This document shows, one piece after another, positions 9,754-20,353 of a stretch of 64,000 nucleotides of DNA. The notes under the pieces were generated by a model that was not told the DNA's origin, did not search any database, and saw only the letters and a list, made by a program, of their open reading frames with translations. This DNA comes from Pseudocolwellia sp. AS88 (GTDB lineage Bacteria; Pseudomonadota; Gammaproteobacteria; Enterobacterales; Alteromonadaceae): contig NZ_JAUPEC010000005.1 in NCBI RefSeq assembly GCF_030551755.1, positions 1-64,000 on the forward strand. The letters are read 5' to 3'. Both the position numbers and the translations under genes were made by a program. Within the stretch, counting starts at the first letter, position 1, and every line of letters starts with the position of its first letter.

Positions 9754-10296
9754 ATGTTTAGATTCTTATTTCTGTTATTCATAATCATTCCGATTATTGA
9801 AATCACTCTTTTAATTAACATCGGTGAAGTTATTGGCGCGTGGCCAACCATCGCTATTGTTATTATTACCGCTTGGCTAGGCGCTAAAAATGTTCGACAA
9901 CAGGGCTTAGCTACTATGCAATCAGTGCAAACTAAAATGGCACAGGGTGAAATGCCATCGGCTGAAATAGTTACAGGGTTAATGTTAATGGTGGCAGGTG
10001 TTTTATTAGTAACTCCTGGTTTTGTTACTGATATTTTAGGTTTACTACTTCTTGTACCCAGTGTTCGTAAAGCTTTGGGCGCCTCTGTGCAAAAGCACTT
10101 ACATACAAGACAAGGAAGTACATTTGGTGCAAGTGCTCACTTTCATTCGTCAGACTTTTCTCAAGGGGGCGGTAATGTTTATGAAAACGAAATGGACAAC
10201 TCAACAGTATTCACTGAAAAAGAACCGGCTATTTTAGAACGTAAACCGCATAAAGGTGAAACTATCGAAGGCGATTTTGAACGCAAAGATGAATAA
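9754..10296 (+). CDS. fxsA: FxsA family membrane protein
   Basis: FxsA is a small inner-membrane protein; in E. coli its overproduction relieves exclusion of phage T7 by the F plasmid. Its normal role is unclear. The family core is present: MFRFLFLLFIIIPIIEITLL, the GAWPTIAIVIITAWLGA helix, Q-G-L-A-T and the LLVTPGFVTDILGLLLLVPSVR segment, followed by a hydrophilic tail. I start at ATG 9754, with TGAGGTG at 9743-9749 as ribosome binding site; a GTG at 9694 would add 20 uncharacteristic residues. Synteny with cutA and groESL supports the call. Confidence 0.92.
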   Translation: MFRFLFLLFIIIPIIEITLLINIGEVIGAWPTIAIVIITAWLGAKNVRQQGLATMQSVQTKMAQGEMPSAEIVTGLMLMVAGVLLVTPGFVTDILGLLLLVPSVRKALGASVQKHLHTRQGSTFGASAHFHSSDFSQGGGNVYENEMDNSTVFTEKEPAILERKPHKGETIEGDFERKDE

Positions 10297-10350
10297 TTAA
10301 CCAAAATTTCAATACTCTATAGATGTAATTTAATTAGAATTTAAATAATA

Positions 10351-10383
10351 AAAAACCGCTTACTGCAAAGTAAACGGTTTTTG
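10351..10383. terminator. Bidirectional terminator between fxsA and the deacetylase-like gene
   Basis: AAAAACCGCTTACT, a GCAA loop and AGTAAACGGTTTTT form a strong stem with one mismatch, flanked by A's on the left and T's on the right. It sits between two convergent genes (fxsA stop 10296, minus-strand gene stop 10450), so it likely serves both. Confidence 0.85.
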
Positions 10384-10449
10384 TATATTTAAGTGAAGTG
10401 TTTAAGTTTCACTTTAATATCACTAACAACCTTAATAAAGCCGTAAGTT

Positions 10450-12924
10450 TTATTTAGTAAAAATACTCTCAACGTTTAATATTGTTTCAAAGGTATCAAT
10501 ATTGGTTGATATTATTTTTTGATCGCCATATAACTCACCACTTTGAATACCAGTAACTGATACTTTCACGTTATCGTTTGCGGTAATCGATATAGTGCCA
10601 GCTTCTTTATCCCAATATCCTGTTACGTTAGCTGATTTAGCTGCTAACTTATTTTTAGTGTTTTCACCGATAGTATAAAAGTCTAAGTTTTTTACTGGTA
10701 ACTTAATATATTCGTTATATTTTTTAGCTACAGCTTTTAACCAATCAAATTGTAATGTTTCGCCATTTCCATAGTTTTCAAAGTTAGTTATATGGAAGTA
10801 ATGCGGCCATGATTTATAAGTAAGCATATGAAGTAACGTATTATTTGCTTCATATTCTAATACTTCTTGGTAGGTTTTTGGTGTACAAATTGCTGCAGGT
10901 TCTGAACAAGGATCGATACCTCGTTCAACATAAGAATCATGATAAATATAATTATACTCATCCACTAAACCTTCAGGTGTCGTAACATTGTAGTAAACCT
11001 GTGTAGGGTAGCGAGGTAACATGAAAACGTTGGTACCAGGAATATACGATTCAACGGCTTGATTCACTCGAGATGAGTCAGACGCGAAATATTCAATACC
11101 AAGATTTTCAACAGCTTCCATTAATTCAGTATTAAGTCCATCTGGGAATGGCGCATATTCTGGTGATTCAGCATTTGAACTTTCTGTATCTTCTAATCCT
11201 GAATGATTACCAGTAACTAAGGTTCTTGAAGCAGTTTCGAAACCAGGAAGATCTAATGTTTGCCACATACTAAGGTTTTCGGCTATTTCATATAAAGCCA
11301 CATCATAAGTAGCACCTGAACTGGTGTACATATCTCTATGAGTTAATGTATGATTTAAGAAACGGAAGCTATCTTTAGTGTCTATAATTGCTTGTGTTAG
11401 CTCATCTGAACTCCCACTTAATTCAATATCAAGTTTTGGTTGTAATGCTACACTAGCTTCTTTAGTGTAAATTTGAGTTGTAGCTGCATTACCGGCAATA
11501 AAAATTAAGCCCAATTCGTTGCTGCCTGACGCTTGCCATGCAGTGATAATTGGCGAGATATCTACAGTAATTTCGCCCCAATTTTCTTGATAGCTCACAC
11601 AGTCTTGTGCTTTGTAATCGCCACCTTGGTTTAACCAAGAAGTTTGTGCATTACTTTTTTCCCAGTCAGCAGCATTATCCCAATTTGAAGTTGTTAAGCA
11701 AACGTAGCCTCTACCGCGATAAAAATAATTAAGCCAGGTTCTTACTGTTGCTAAGTTTAATGTGGCTTTGCCGATCACATCAGCTTTACTTACATCAAAA
11801 CTCATTAATGAACGATGATGTCCAAACCAAGAACTTCTCACATTAATTAAAGATTTAGCAGACGTGTTTTTACTTCTAGAAGATGAAGATATTGAAGTAT
11901 CTTTATTTGATATTAATGACACATTGCCAGTCGTAGGTGCTTGTGCATAACCCCCGTTAAAGGCTAAGTCTAATTTAAAGTTTGGAAAATTTTCATTTTC
12001 TTCATTAAACAATGTTTGAGCGCTAACAATATTATGAATACTTTCTGCTGAGTTGCGGTATTCATTAGTTTCATGGTTAGTATTCGTTTCTGGGTCCCAT
12101 ACTTCAACCGCAGCAAATAAATCATCAACGTGTGCACTTAAGTGAACTTGGCGAGAACCAATAAATACACCTTGTGAAGCATAATTAATAAACTCGTAGT
12201 TAATTATTTGAGAATATAATAAATAAGAAGCATTAGAAATAGTTGATAAAAGAACTTTACGACCATCAGCATATGTAAGTTCTGATATGAAAATTTTACC
12301 TGTTTCAGTATCAGTTAATAAAGGTAAAACAGTTGGACCTTCAGGATCCGCGCTTGCTTGAGTAGCTAAAGCATAATCAGTTAGGTTTAACGGTGTTGCA
12401 GTATTCACATATGAATATAAATTTTCATCATTAGCTGCTTCTTGCCATGTTGCAGTAAAAGAGTTACCTGCTTCTGTATAGCTAGCATCCATACCATAAT
12501 CTAAGTCATAGTTTTGGCGGAAGTACTCACCAGAAATAGGGTCACCAGAAATAACCGACTCTCTTACCTTAAAGTCGCGTTCATAGTTATGAAGAGTTTT
12601 CCATTCTTCTAACGTTAAAGCCGAGTTCAGGTAGTTATCTTCGCCGGTGTAATATAAAAAAGTGCTTGTTAAAATAACGCCACTATAATTACCAACTGCA
12701 TCAGTTACTAAAGTTTCTTGAGTTAATGCTTGCTTACTTGCATCAAGAACTTCATAAGGTACACCCATTTCGTCCAGTACATCATCTATATAATCTAATC
12801 CGGAATCTTCTTCTGGTGTTCCTGACGCAACAACCAAAAGTTTTAAGTTAACGGTTTTGGCTATTGTTGCTTGAGTGAAGAAAAGAAAAGAAATTAACAG
12901 AGTATTAATCACCACTTTATTCAT
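10450..12924 (-). CDS. Secreted polysaccharide deacetylase-like protein with inserted DNRLRE-type domain
   Basis: The 824-residue protein has a signal peptide (cleavage near residue 22). Residues 25-250 form an N-terminal module I cannot name. A deacetylase-like metal motif HLSAHVDD is at 261-268 and a second, FLNHTLTH, at 522-529, matching the Asp-His-His pattern of polysaccharide deacetylases; the layout recalls Agd3-type (CE18) exopolysaccharide deacetylases. Between the motifs, about residues 335-503 look like a DNRLRE/CBM-type beta-sandwich (RSLMSFDVS, ATLNLATVR, ITVDISPIITAW, LGLIFIAG). Candidate ligands include H711 (YFHITNFENY). The gene lies between fxsA and groES, a locus normally lacking it, which suggests insertion. 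Family assignment and substrate are inference. Confidence 0.55.
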   Translation of the reverse strand: MNKVVINTLLISFLFFTQATIAKTVNLKLLVVASGTPEEDSGLDYIDDVLDEMGVPYEVLDASKQALTQETLVTDAVGNYSGVILTSTFLYYTGEDNYLNSALTLEEWKTLHNYERDFKVRESVISGDPISGEYFRQNYDLDYGMDASYTEAGNSFTATWQEAANDENLYSYVNTATPLNLTDYALATQASADPEGPTVLPLLTDTETGKIFISELTYADGRKVLLSTISNASYLLYSQIINYEFINYASQGVFIGSRQVHLSAHVDDLFAAVEVWDPETNTNHETNEYRNSAESIHNIVSAQTLFNEENENFPNFKLDLAFNGGYAQAPTTGNVSLISNKDTSISSSSRSKNTSAKSLINVRSSWFGHHRSLMSFDVSKADVIGKATLNLATVRTWLNYFYRGRGYVCLTTSNWDNAADWEKSNAQTSWLNQGGDYKAQDCVSYQENWGEITVDISPIITAWQASGSNELGLIFIAGNAATTQIYTKEASVALQPKLDIELSGSSDELTQAIIDTKDSFRFLNHTLTHRDMYTSSGATYDVALYEIAENLSMWQTLDLPGFETASRTLVTGNHSGLEDTESSNAESPEYAPFPDGLNTELMEAVENLGIEYFASDSSRVNQAVESYIPGTNVFMLPRYPTQVYYNVTTPEGLVDEYNYIYHDSYVERGIDPCSEPAAICTPKTYQEVLEYEANNTLLHMLTYKSWPHYFHITNFENYGNGETLQFDWLKAVAKKYNEYIKLPVKNLDFYTIGENTKNKLAAKSANVTGYWDKEAGTISITANDNVKVSVTGIQSGELYGDQKIISTNIDTFETILNVESIFTK

Positions 12925-13273
12925 CTAAATATCCTTAATTATTATATTACTATTGTTTCCCAACACCATATTAACATTTTGTTTCTATTTAATTAACAAG
13001 TTTATCAGGGTGTTAATATGAATGTTTAGTGACTTATAAAGAAAGTTATTTATTAAATTCAACAGATAAGATAGTGCGCCTATATAAATGAGAAGAGGAG
13101 AATAATCGTTTCGTGAAATTGTAGTGTTGTTGCGTTAAGTAGAAAGTAAACCTTCCCACATAATAAATAACTAAAAAAATAGCTAAAAGACTTGTGAAGT
13201 ACATTTTTAGCCCCATTTACTTACACAAGAATAAAAACAAATTTGTTAAACCTAATCGTTTCAGGAGAGAAAA
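12925..13273. other. Divergent promoter region of the deacetylase-like gene and groESL
   Basis: The 349-base AT-rich gap holds no gene. The groES-proximal part has a heat-shock promoter (separate entry), and CAGGAGAG at 13262-13269 is the groES ribosome binding site. No clear promoter was picked out for the minus-strand gene. Confidence 0.5.
13191..13218 (+). promoter_or_regulatory. Sigma-32 heat-shock promoter of groESL
   Basis: CTTGTGA at 13191-13197 and CCCCATTT at 13211-13218 are separated by 13 bases. This is very close to the RpoH consensus (CTTGAAA, 11-16 bases, CCCCATNT). It lies 56 bases before the groES start, so heat-shock induction of groESL is expected. Confidence 0.88.
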
Positions 13274-13564
13274 ATGAGTATTCGTCCATTACATGACCGC
13301 GTAATTATTAAACGTAAAGAAGTAGAATCAAAATCTGCTGGTGGCATCGTTCTTACAGGTAGTGCTGCAGAAAAGTCTACTCGTGGTGAAGTGGTAGCTG
13401 TAGGTAAAGGCCGTATGTTAGAAAACGGCGATATACGCGCATTAGATGTAAAAGTTGGCGACCAAGTAATTTTCAGTGAAGGCTACGGCGTGAAAACTGA
13501 AAAGATTGACGGCGAAGAAGTATTAATTCTTAGCGAAGCTGATATTTTAGCGATTGTAGAGTAA
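13274..13564 (+). CDS. groES: Co-chaperonin GroES
   Basis: GroES is the heptameric lid of the GroEL folding chamber. The 96-residue protein starts [14 protein letters not shown], has the mobile loop with [18 protein letters not shown] near residues 22-39 and ends in ADILAIVE, all typical. The sequence CAGGAGAG gives a good ribosome binding site. A sigma-32 promoter lies upstream, and groEL follows after 174 bases, a larger gap than usual, which includes a small hairpin (13583-13600). Confidence 0.98.
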   Translation: MSIRPLHDRVIIKRKEVESKSAGGIVLTGSAAEKSTRGEVVAVGKGRMLENGDIRALDVKVGDQVIFSEGYGVKTEKIDGEEVLILSEADILAIVE

Positions 13565-13714
13565 GCAATGAAATTTATTGTCGTTGCTGACAGCAGTAAC
13601 GGCAGCAGAAGTATTGAGTAACTTAAATAAGTATCATGCTTCTTCTTTGCTTATAAGTGAGTTAAATAAAAACACTCATTAAAAGCAACACTTTAAAATT
13701 AAATTTTAATTTAA

Positions 13715-15388
<1,674 letters not shown>

Positions 15389-15525
15389 TTTATGCTTGTC
15401 TAAATCAGTAATAACTTCGTTACTTCACAACTCGTTTAAGAAACACTAAACGTCGTTGTAAAGTGCCTTGTTCTAACATGATTTATTCTGCGCATAATTG
15501 CTTTGTAGCTCTTAACGCTTTAATT

Positions 15526-15550
15526 AAAAACCTGCTTCGGCAGGTTTTTT
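15526..15550 (+). terminator. Terminator downstream of groEL
   Basis: ACCTGC, a TTCG tetraloop and GCAGGT form a compact stem extended by A/T pairs, followed by a run of six T. It lies 138 bases after the groEL stop and is a textbook intrinsic terminator with a stable UUCG loop. Confidence 0.9.
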
Positions 15551-15740
15551 GTTTTTTGGCGATTAATAACAAAATGTATAGTCAGAAAAACTTATTTTCA
15601 AAAATTGAGAGGGAGTTTGTGAAGATTCAAGGCAACTATTTTTTAGCGTATCAGAAGTAGGAGGTAGTATAAAAAAGTAAGTTTTAAGTGGTATTAAAAT
15701 GTGTTTTCTTTGGCGTGGTTATATCATTTTACGTAGCGGG

Positions 15741-16556
15741 CTATTTTTCATCTTGATCTAAAGACATCGTTTCTTGTATTTCATCACTAGTAAAACCTTT
15801 GCGAGACAAATAACTATAGGCCTTTGACTTTTCTTTATAATCAGACAAATCATAATTCTTTTTAGCGAGTTGATTACTGCAACTTTGGTAGAAATCAATA
15901 TCACCTGCAAGTGTTAGTTGGTATATGGTTTCTTCAAATTCTGTCACATCAATAAGCTGCTGTTTTAATTCATGAAGGATAAGTATTTGTCCTTTTCCTT
16001 TGCGGTATAACTTCATTATTTCAGAGGTTAAGTCTGCTTTTTCAGCTTTTATTGCCATTTTACTGCGTAATGTTTCTAGTGCAGGATGTTCCAACAGAGC
16101 TTGATCTATTTGCTGAATAGAAAAACCGCGAGTGGTCATTTGCGAGTATACTTTTTCTTTACTCACGCCATGAAATGTTAGGTAACGAGAGAGTAACCGA
16201 TTACTCGCCATTTCATTAAAATCTATATTGTTTTGTTCAATAACCTGCTCAAGAGCCGCTTCAATATCACCGGATGAAACTCCGCGTCTTCTTAACTTTT
16301 GTTGTATTGCCGCTTTTCCTATTTCATTGTTAAATGCTGATTCACAATAACGAATGGCAAACTCAATATCACTTTTCAAATAACCGTGCTCAATAAGATG
16401 CGTAAGTACCTTTTCTATCCATTCAGCATTATCTGTTTTACGTTCTAGTTTGCTACGAATTTCTGCAATCGTAAAGTCTTGTTGGCTTAGATGCCAATAA
16501 GCACTGTTGAATACATTATCGATACTTTTAGCTTGTTTAAGAGGAGGGCGTTGCAT
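15741..16556 (-). CDS. RecX family protein, extended form
   Basis: RecX proteins bind RecA filaments and limit recombinase activity. The 271-residue protein shows the helical RecX repeats: NSAYWHLSQQDFTIAEIRSKLER, then IEHGYLKSDIEFAIRYCES, then AIQQKLRRRGVSSGDIEAAL, with further related units (SRYLTFHGVSKEKV; AYSYLSRKGFTSDEI). Ordinary RecX is about 150-165 residues, so this has roughly two more repeat units. It is not beside recA, where recX usually sits. It may be the main RecX of this strain or a paralogue; the repeat pattern supports the family, while RecA regulation is inferred. Confidence 0.75.
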   Translation of the reverse strand: MQRPPLKQAKSIDNVFNSAYWHLSQQDFTIAEIRSKLERKTDNAEWIEKVLTHLIEHGYLKSDIEFAIRYCESAFNNEIGKAAIQQKLRRRGVSSGDIEAALEQVIEQNNIDFNEMASNRLLSRYLTFHGVSKEKVYSQMTTRGFSIQQIDQALLEHPALETLRSKMAIKAEKADLTSEIMKLYRKGKGQILILHELKQQLIDVTEFEETIYQLTLAGDIDFYQSCSNQLAKKNYDLSDYKEKSKAYSYLSRKGFTSDEIQETMSLDQDEK

Positions 16557-16676
16557 AATATTAAATCTTAATTTTAAGGTTAGCGGGGTTAGTGTAGCAG
16601 AACCTTAAGTACATTAAAAAATATGATAATATAAAATGAACAGAGCTATTTAATTGATTTATTTGAGAACTTAATT

Positions 16677-17336
16677 ATGACAACCATGCGTTTATTTATT
16701 TATGATCACTGCCCATACTGTGTTAGAGCACGTATGCCTTTTGGTATGAAAAACATTCCTGTTGATATCTCGGTATTATCGAGCGACGACGAGGCTACGC
16801 CAATTTCAATGATAGGTGTTAAAGCTTGTCCTATTTTGCAAAAGTTAGATGGCAGCTTTATGGCTGAAAGTTTAGATATAGTTAAATACTTAGATCAATT
16901 AGATGGTTCACCGATTTTTGCTGAATCAGCCAACCGCGAAGATTTAAATGAGTGGTTAAAAAAAGTTAATTTACTCTTTAAAAAACTACTTTACCCGCGT
17001 TGGATAACGTCGGGAGTGGGTGAGTTTCAAACACAAAGTGCAATTGATTATTTTACGAATAAAAAAACCAAAGAACTTGGTTCTTTTTCTGAAGCTTTAG
17101 CTGATAGCGATGCTTTGATAAAAGAGTTGGAAGATGAGTTAAAAGTACTTGCACCAATGATACATAGCGAAAAGCATGTAAACGAACAACTATCAATTGA
17201 TGATGTTGATTTGTTTGGTCGATTACGAGCAATAACGCTTATTAAAGATTTGAATATCCCTGAAGAAATCAGTGCTTACATTGAGCATTTCTCAAAAGTT
17301 AGCGGTATTCCTACTTTTTATGATGTTGCACAGTAA
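16677..17336 (+). CDS. grxB: Glutaredoxin 2
   Basis: GrxB reduces protein disulfides with glutathione. The 219-residue protein is of the large Grx2 type, with an N-terminal thioredoxin-fold domain and a C-terminal GST-like helical domain. The redox motif CPYC is at residues 12-15, after FIYDH; ACPILQKLDG and SLDIVKYLD match the Grx2 family. GAGA at 16665-16668 supports the ATG at 16677; an alternative ATG three codons later (16686) would match the E. coli start. It stands alone, divergent from the RecX-like gene. Confidence 0.93.
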   Translation: MTTMRLFIYDHCPYCVRARMPFGMKNIPVDISVLSSDDEATPISMIGVKACPILQKLDGSFMAESLDIVKYLDQLDGSPIFAESANREDLNEWLKKVNLLFKKLLYPRWITSGVGEFQTQSAIDYFTNKKTKELGSFSEALADSDALIKELEDELKVLAPMIHSEKHVNEQLSIDDVDLFGRLRAITLIKDLNIPEEISAYIEHFSKVSGIPTFYDVAQ

Positions 17337-17352
17337 CGTATTTGGTTATTTA

Positions 17353-17391
17353 AGCCGTTAAGCGCTATTACTTGTGGTAATCGTTACGGCT
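17353..17391. terminator. Hairpin between convergent genes
   Basis: AGCCGT (17353-17358) pairs with ACGGCT (17386-17391), and an inner ATTAC/GTAAT pair closes a TTGTG loop. It lies between grxB and the convergent minus-strand gene and overlaps that gene's stop codon. There is no T-tract on either side, so termination is only a guess. Confidence 0.35.
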
Positions 17392-18304
17392 ACTTTAATA
17401 AAGCGGATAATGGCGATAATTGTATTTCAGCCTGAAAAAGTATTTTGTGGTTTGACAATATACAAGTGCAATCGTGGGTTACGTATTCTGAGCTTTCATC
17501 TGTAGATTTTTGTGGTGGGCTCACTAATATATTTAAACTGTCATTACTTTTCAGTGTATTTAATACTGTTTTATCGATGGAAAGCTTATGAGAGATATAA
17601 ATCATAGGCTCTTCTATTAAGTCTTGTCCAACGGCTTGTGCGCGCTCTAATAAAGCTGATGATAACAAACTCATCGGATACATTTCAGGAAAGCTCACTT
17701 TATCAATAAACTCATCTATGTATTCAGATTGCTCAGCAAAAGAGCTGGTTAAAAAGTTTTTAGCATTGCCGACAATCATATATTTACGTTTAACAAAGTA
17801 TTGCTCTGGCGTGATAAAAGTACGATCTTTGCTGTTTATAATTTCAGAAAAATCTGGCAAGTTGGTAATCCCTGGAACAATATGTTCGCTGGTACAACGC
17901 TTATAACCAAGCAATACGGTTTTACCATTTGCCTTAAGTGCTATACGATTTGAGAAACACTCAACACCCGCAATATCTGAAAGTCTCCCATCACGAACCA
18001 CTAGCGAAATACTATCACCAGGTTTAACCGAGCCAGCAAACGTAAATTCATACTGACTGAAATTAAGCGGGTTTACGCTAACTTTTGCTGTTTCAATTTG
18101 TTTAAGTTGTTGGTCGTAATTTTTAGGAGAGCGGTTGACTTGGTCTTCTACAAAACAGCCTAACTGGAAGCCGAGTGCAACAGTACCTTGGAAAGGGTTC
18201 TCTTTGATCCTATGCCAGCGGTTTTTATCATGAAACAGATTAAAGTCGTCAGTAGAATTACGTGCAGCTTCAATGTGCATCTGACTAATTATATATTCAG
18301 ACAT
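17390..18304 (-). CDS. Hypothetical protein, possibly MaoC/hotdog-fold
   Basis: I do not firmly recognise this 304-residue protein. Its N-terminal part (AARNSTDDFNLFHDKNRWHR, then PFQGTVALGFQLGCFVEDQV) resembles the Asp-Phe-Asn-x-x-His pattern of MaoC-type hydratases, where Asp and His act on an enoyl-CoA. The later FAGSVKPGDSISLVVRDGR also resembles a hotdog strand pair, and the length would fit a double hotdog. No signal peptide or membrane helix is seen. It is a single gene with a 528-base upstream gap. If the fold is right, a lipid or CoA-thioester role is likely. Confidence 0.45.
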   Translation of the reverse strand: MSEYIISQMHIEAARNSTDDFNLFHDKNRWHRIKENPFQGTVALGFQLGCFVEDQVNRSPKNYDQQLKQIETAKVSVNPLNFSQYEFTFAGSVKPGDSISLVVRDGRLSDIAGVECFSNRIALKANGKTVLLGYKRCTSEHIVPGITNLPDFSEIINSKDRTFITPEQYFVKRKYMIVGNAKNFLTSSFAEQSEYIDEFIDKVSFPEMYPMSLLSSALLERAQAVGQDLIEEPMIYISHKLSIDKTVLNTLKSNDSLNILVSPPQKSTDESSEYVTHDCTCILSNHKILFQAEIQLSPLSALLK

Positions 18305-18832
18305 AGTATTCCCTATTTTTTTGTCGTGGTTTTATTGATACACGATCTTATTTTATTTAATCATACGTCGGTTAGCCGATTTTATCACTTATTCTCGAAT
18401 GACTTTTAAATATACCCCAGAAACAAGTAAAAACCTTTAACTTTAATTCTAGCTCGCATTACTTAAACTGCCTACTAAATAGGCAATAAAACCACTCGTT
18501 TTCACAATATTCCTAATATCCTTATTTTTAATATTGATAGGTATTCAGCCTTTTTTGGTATTTTATAACTAAATAAAACATTTTGTTACATGCTAAATAA
18601 ATATATTTTTATTTGTATTTTTAATTGTTAACTTATTGTTTTATATCTTAATTATTTTGTTTTTGTAGGCAGGAACTAAATAAATAAAAGTAAAGAAATG
18701 TAAATTTTATCACAAGTGAAGAACCATTAATAAAGGGATTACGTCTATGACCCAAGTGATCAGCTGACTTATTAATTCAGTAATTCAGCGTTCGATGTAG
18801 CTATCCAACTTATTATTTATAAGGTTTTATTG
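18305..18832. other. AT-rich divergent intergenic region
   Basis: About 528 bases with no credible gene. A short hairpin (TGCCTA at 18469-18474 with TAGGCA at 18480-18485) has no adjacent T-tract. AAGG at 18821-18824 is the ribosome binding site of the downstream lipoprotein gene. The stretch 18540-18720 is very rich in A and T and may hold that gene's promoter. Confidence 0.4.
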
Positions 18833-20335
18833 ATGAATTTAGACAAACGTTCCAATCTAAGCGTTAACCCATGGTTTTACGCTGCATTTTTTGTAATGGT
18901 GCTCATGTTATCTGCATGTGGTTCAAGCGATGATGATGACAGCACTGGCGATATAAGATTTTATAATTTATCTCCAAATGCTCCAGCAATTTATTTAACA
19001 ATTGATGAAGATTTAGATGATGAAGATGACGATGCGTATGAAAAAACTTATACCGGCATAGAGTTTTTATCTTTAAGTTCAGCTACTAGTATTGAAAACG
19101 GTGATTATTTTTATGAAATAGCCTTTCAAAATGATGATAGTACTTCTCGAGACGACTTAGAAATATTGTTAGAAGGTAGTCTTAACGTTGTAAAAGAATC
19201 AACACAATTATTAGTGTTAAATGGCGATGTTAGTTCACCAGAGCTATTAATTTATAATGTTCCTACGATTGATGACGATGATGATGCTGATGACGATTTA
19301 TTTAACCTTCAAGTTTTAAATATGTTCGCAAGTGATCAAAACGTTGCTATGTACATGTCAAAAGACGATGAAACATTCAATGAAGCTGTTTTTGTTGGTG
19401 AGTTTAGCTATCAAACATTATCAGACAACCAAAAATTTGACCAAGAAACTTATATTTTTTACTTAGCTGATGTTGATACAAATGAAGTGTTATTTGAGTC
19501 AGACGAAATTACTTTTTCTTATGCAACTCAATATATCATTACAGTAAGAGCAAATATCACAGAAGGTGGTTCTCCATACACTATCGACCTTATTTCTACG
19601 TCTTCAATTACTGAATACATTGATATAAATTCACAAAGTACGTTTAAAGCTTATAACGCAATTAAAACACATGAATTGCTTCCAGAATATCAAGGTGATG
19701 TAACATTAACACTTGAAAACTTAGCAAGCACAGCTACAACAAGCGTTTTTTCTTACGGCTCATTTAGTGAAGAGTTAGTACAAGAAAGTGGCGACTACAG
19801 TGTCATGATTACTAACCCTGATACAGGTAATGTGATGATTGAAAATCACTTATTAACTTTGCCTGAAGATTCAGATAAAACAATTTTCTTCTACATTCAA
19901 GAAGACAGTGTTGATGCTGATGGCGATGGTGATATTGATGAGAACAATGATGGCCAAATTGACGAAATTGAAATAACTATCCAATCTTTAGTTGTTGATA
20001 ACAGTAATGATTCTAGTATTTATGATCATAAAATGACGTCTGTTAACTTTATCGATTCTGACGACTTCAGCCTTGTAAGACTATATTATGTTAAAAATAG
20101 TGAATTGATTGATACTACGTCTAACGAACAATCAGTATCTTATGGCGATTCATCAACCATTACGTTATTAAACAATACTTATATTGTTTATGTTGTGGCG
20201 CAAGACGATTCAAGTGAATTGATTCTAACAAGCTTTGAGTTAATCTTAGATGAAGACTCTGTACCTCAATATATTATTCTAGAAAACGACGATTCAACTG
20301 CTACAGGTTATCGAGCTACATTAGCAGATCAATAA
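18833..20335 (+). CDS. DUF4397-type acidic lipoprotein
   Basis: The product has a long N-region, a hydrophobic segment and a lipobox (LSAC, Cys near residue 30), so it should be lipid-anchored and face the periplasm or outer surface. After it come IRFYNLSPNAPAIYLTID repeats typical of DUF4397 beta-domains. The protein is strikingly acidic with Asp runs, and a DADGDGDIDENNDGQIDE segment near residues 362-379 looks like a calcium-binding loop repeat. I use the ATG at 18833 (AAGG 8 bases upstream); a TTG one codon earlier is also in frame. It is followed after 18 bases by a response-regulator gene. Function is unknown. Confidence 0.75.
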   Translation: MNLDKRSNLSVNPWFYAAFFVMVLMLSACGSSDDDDSTGDIRFYNLSPNAPAIYLTIDEDLDDEDDDAYEKTYTGIEFLSLSSATSIENGDYFYEIAFQNDDSTSRDDLEILLEGSLNVVKESTQLLVLNGDVSSPELLIYNVPTIDDDDDADDDLFNLQVLNMFASDQNVAMYMSKDDETFNEAVFVGEFSYQTLSDNQKFDQETYIFYLADVDTNEVLFESDEITFSYATQYIITVRANITEGGSPYTIDLISTSSITEYIDINSQSTFKAYNAIKTHELLPEYQGDVTLTLENLASTATTSVFSYGSFSEELVQESGDYSVMITNPDTGNVMIENHLLTLPEDSDKTIFFYIQEDSVDADGDGDIDENNDGQIDEIEITIQSLVVDNSNDSSIYDHKMTSVNFIDSDDFSLVRLYYVKNSELIDTTSNEQSVSYGDSSTITLLNNTYIVYVVAQDDSSELILTSFELILDEDSVPQYIILENDDSTATGYRATLADQ

Positions 20336-20353
20336 TTTAAGCAGGTTTATATC

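Noticed and set aside
18469-18485. Terminator hairpin in the DUF4397 upstream region
   Set aside because: There is only a 6-bp stem and no T-tract on either strand.
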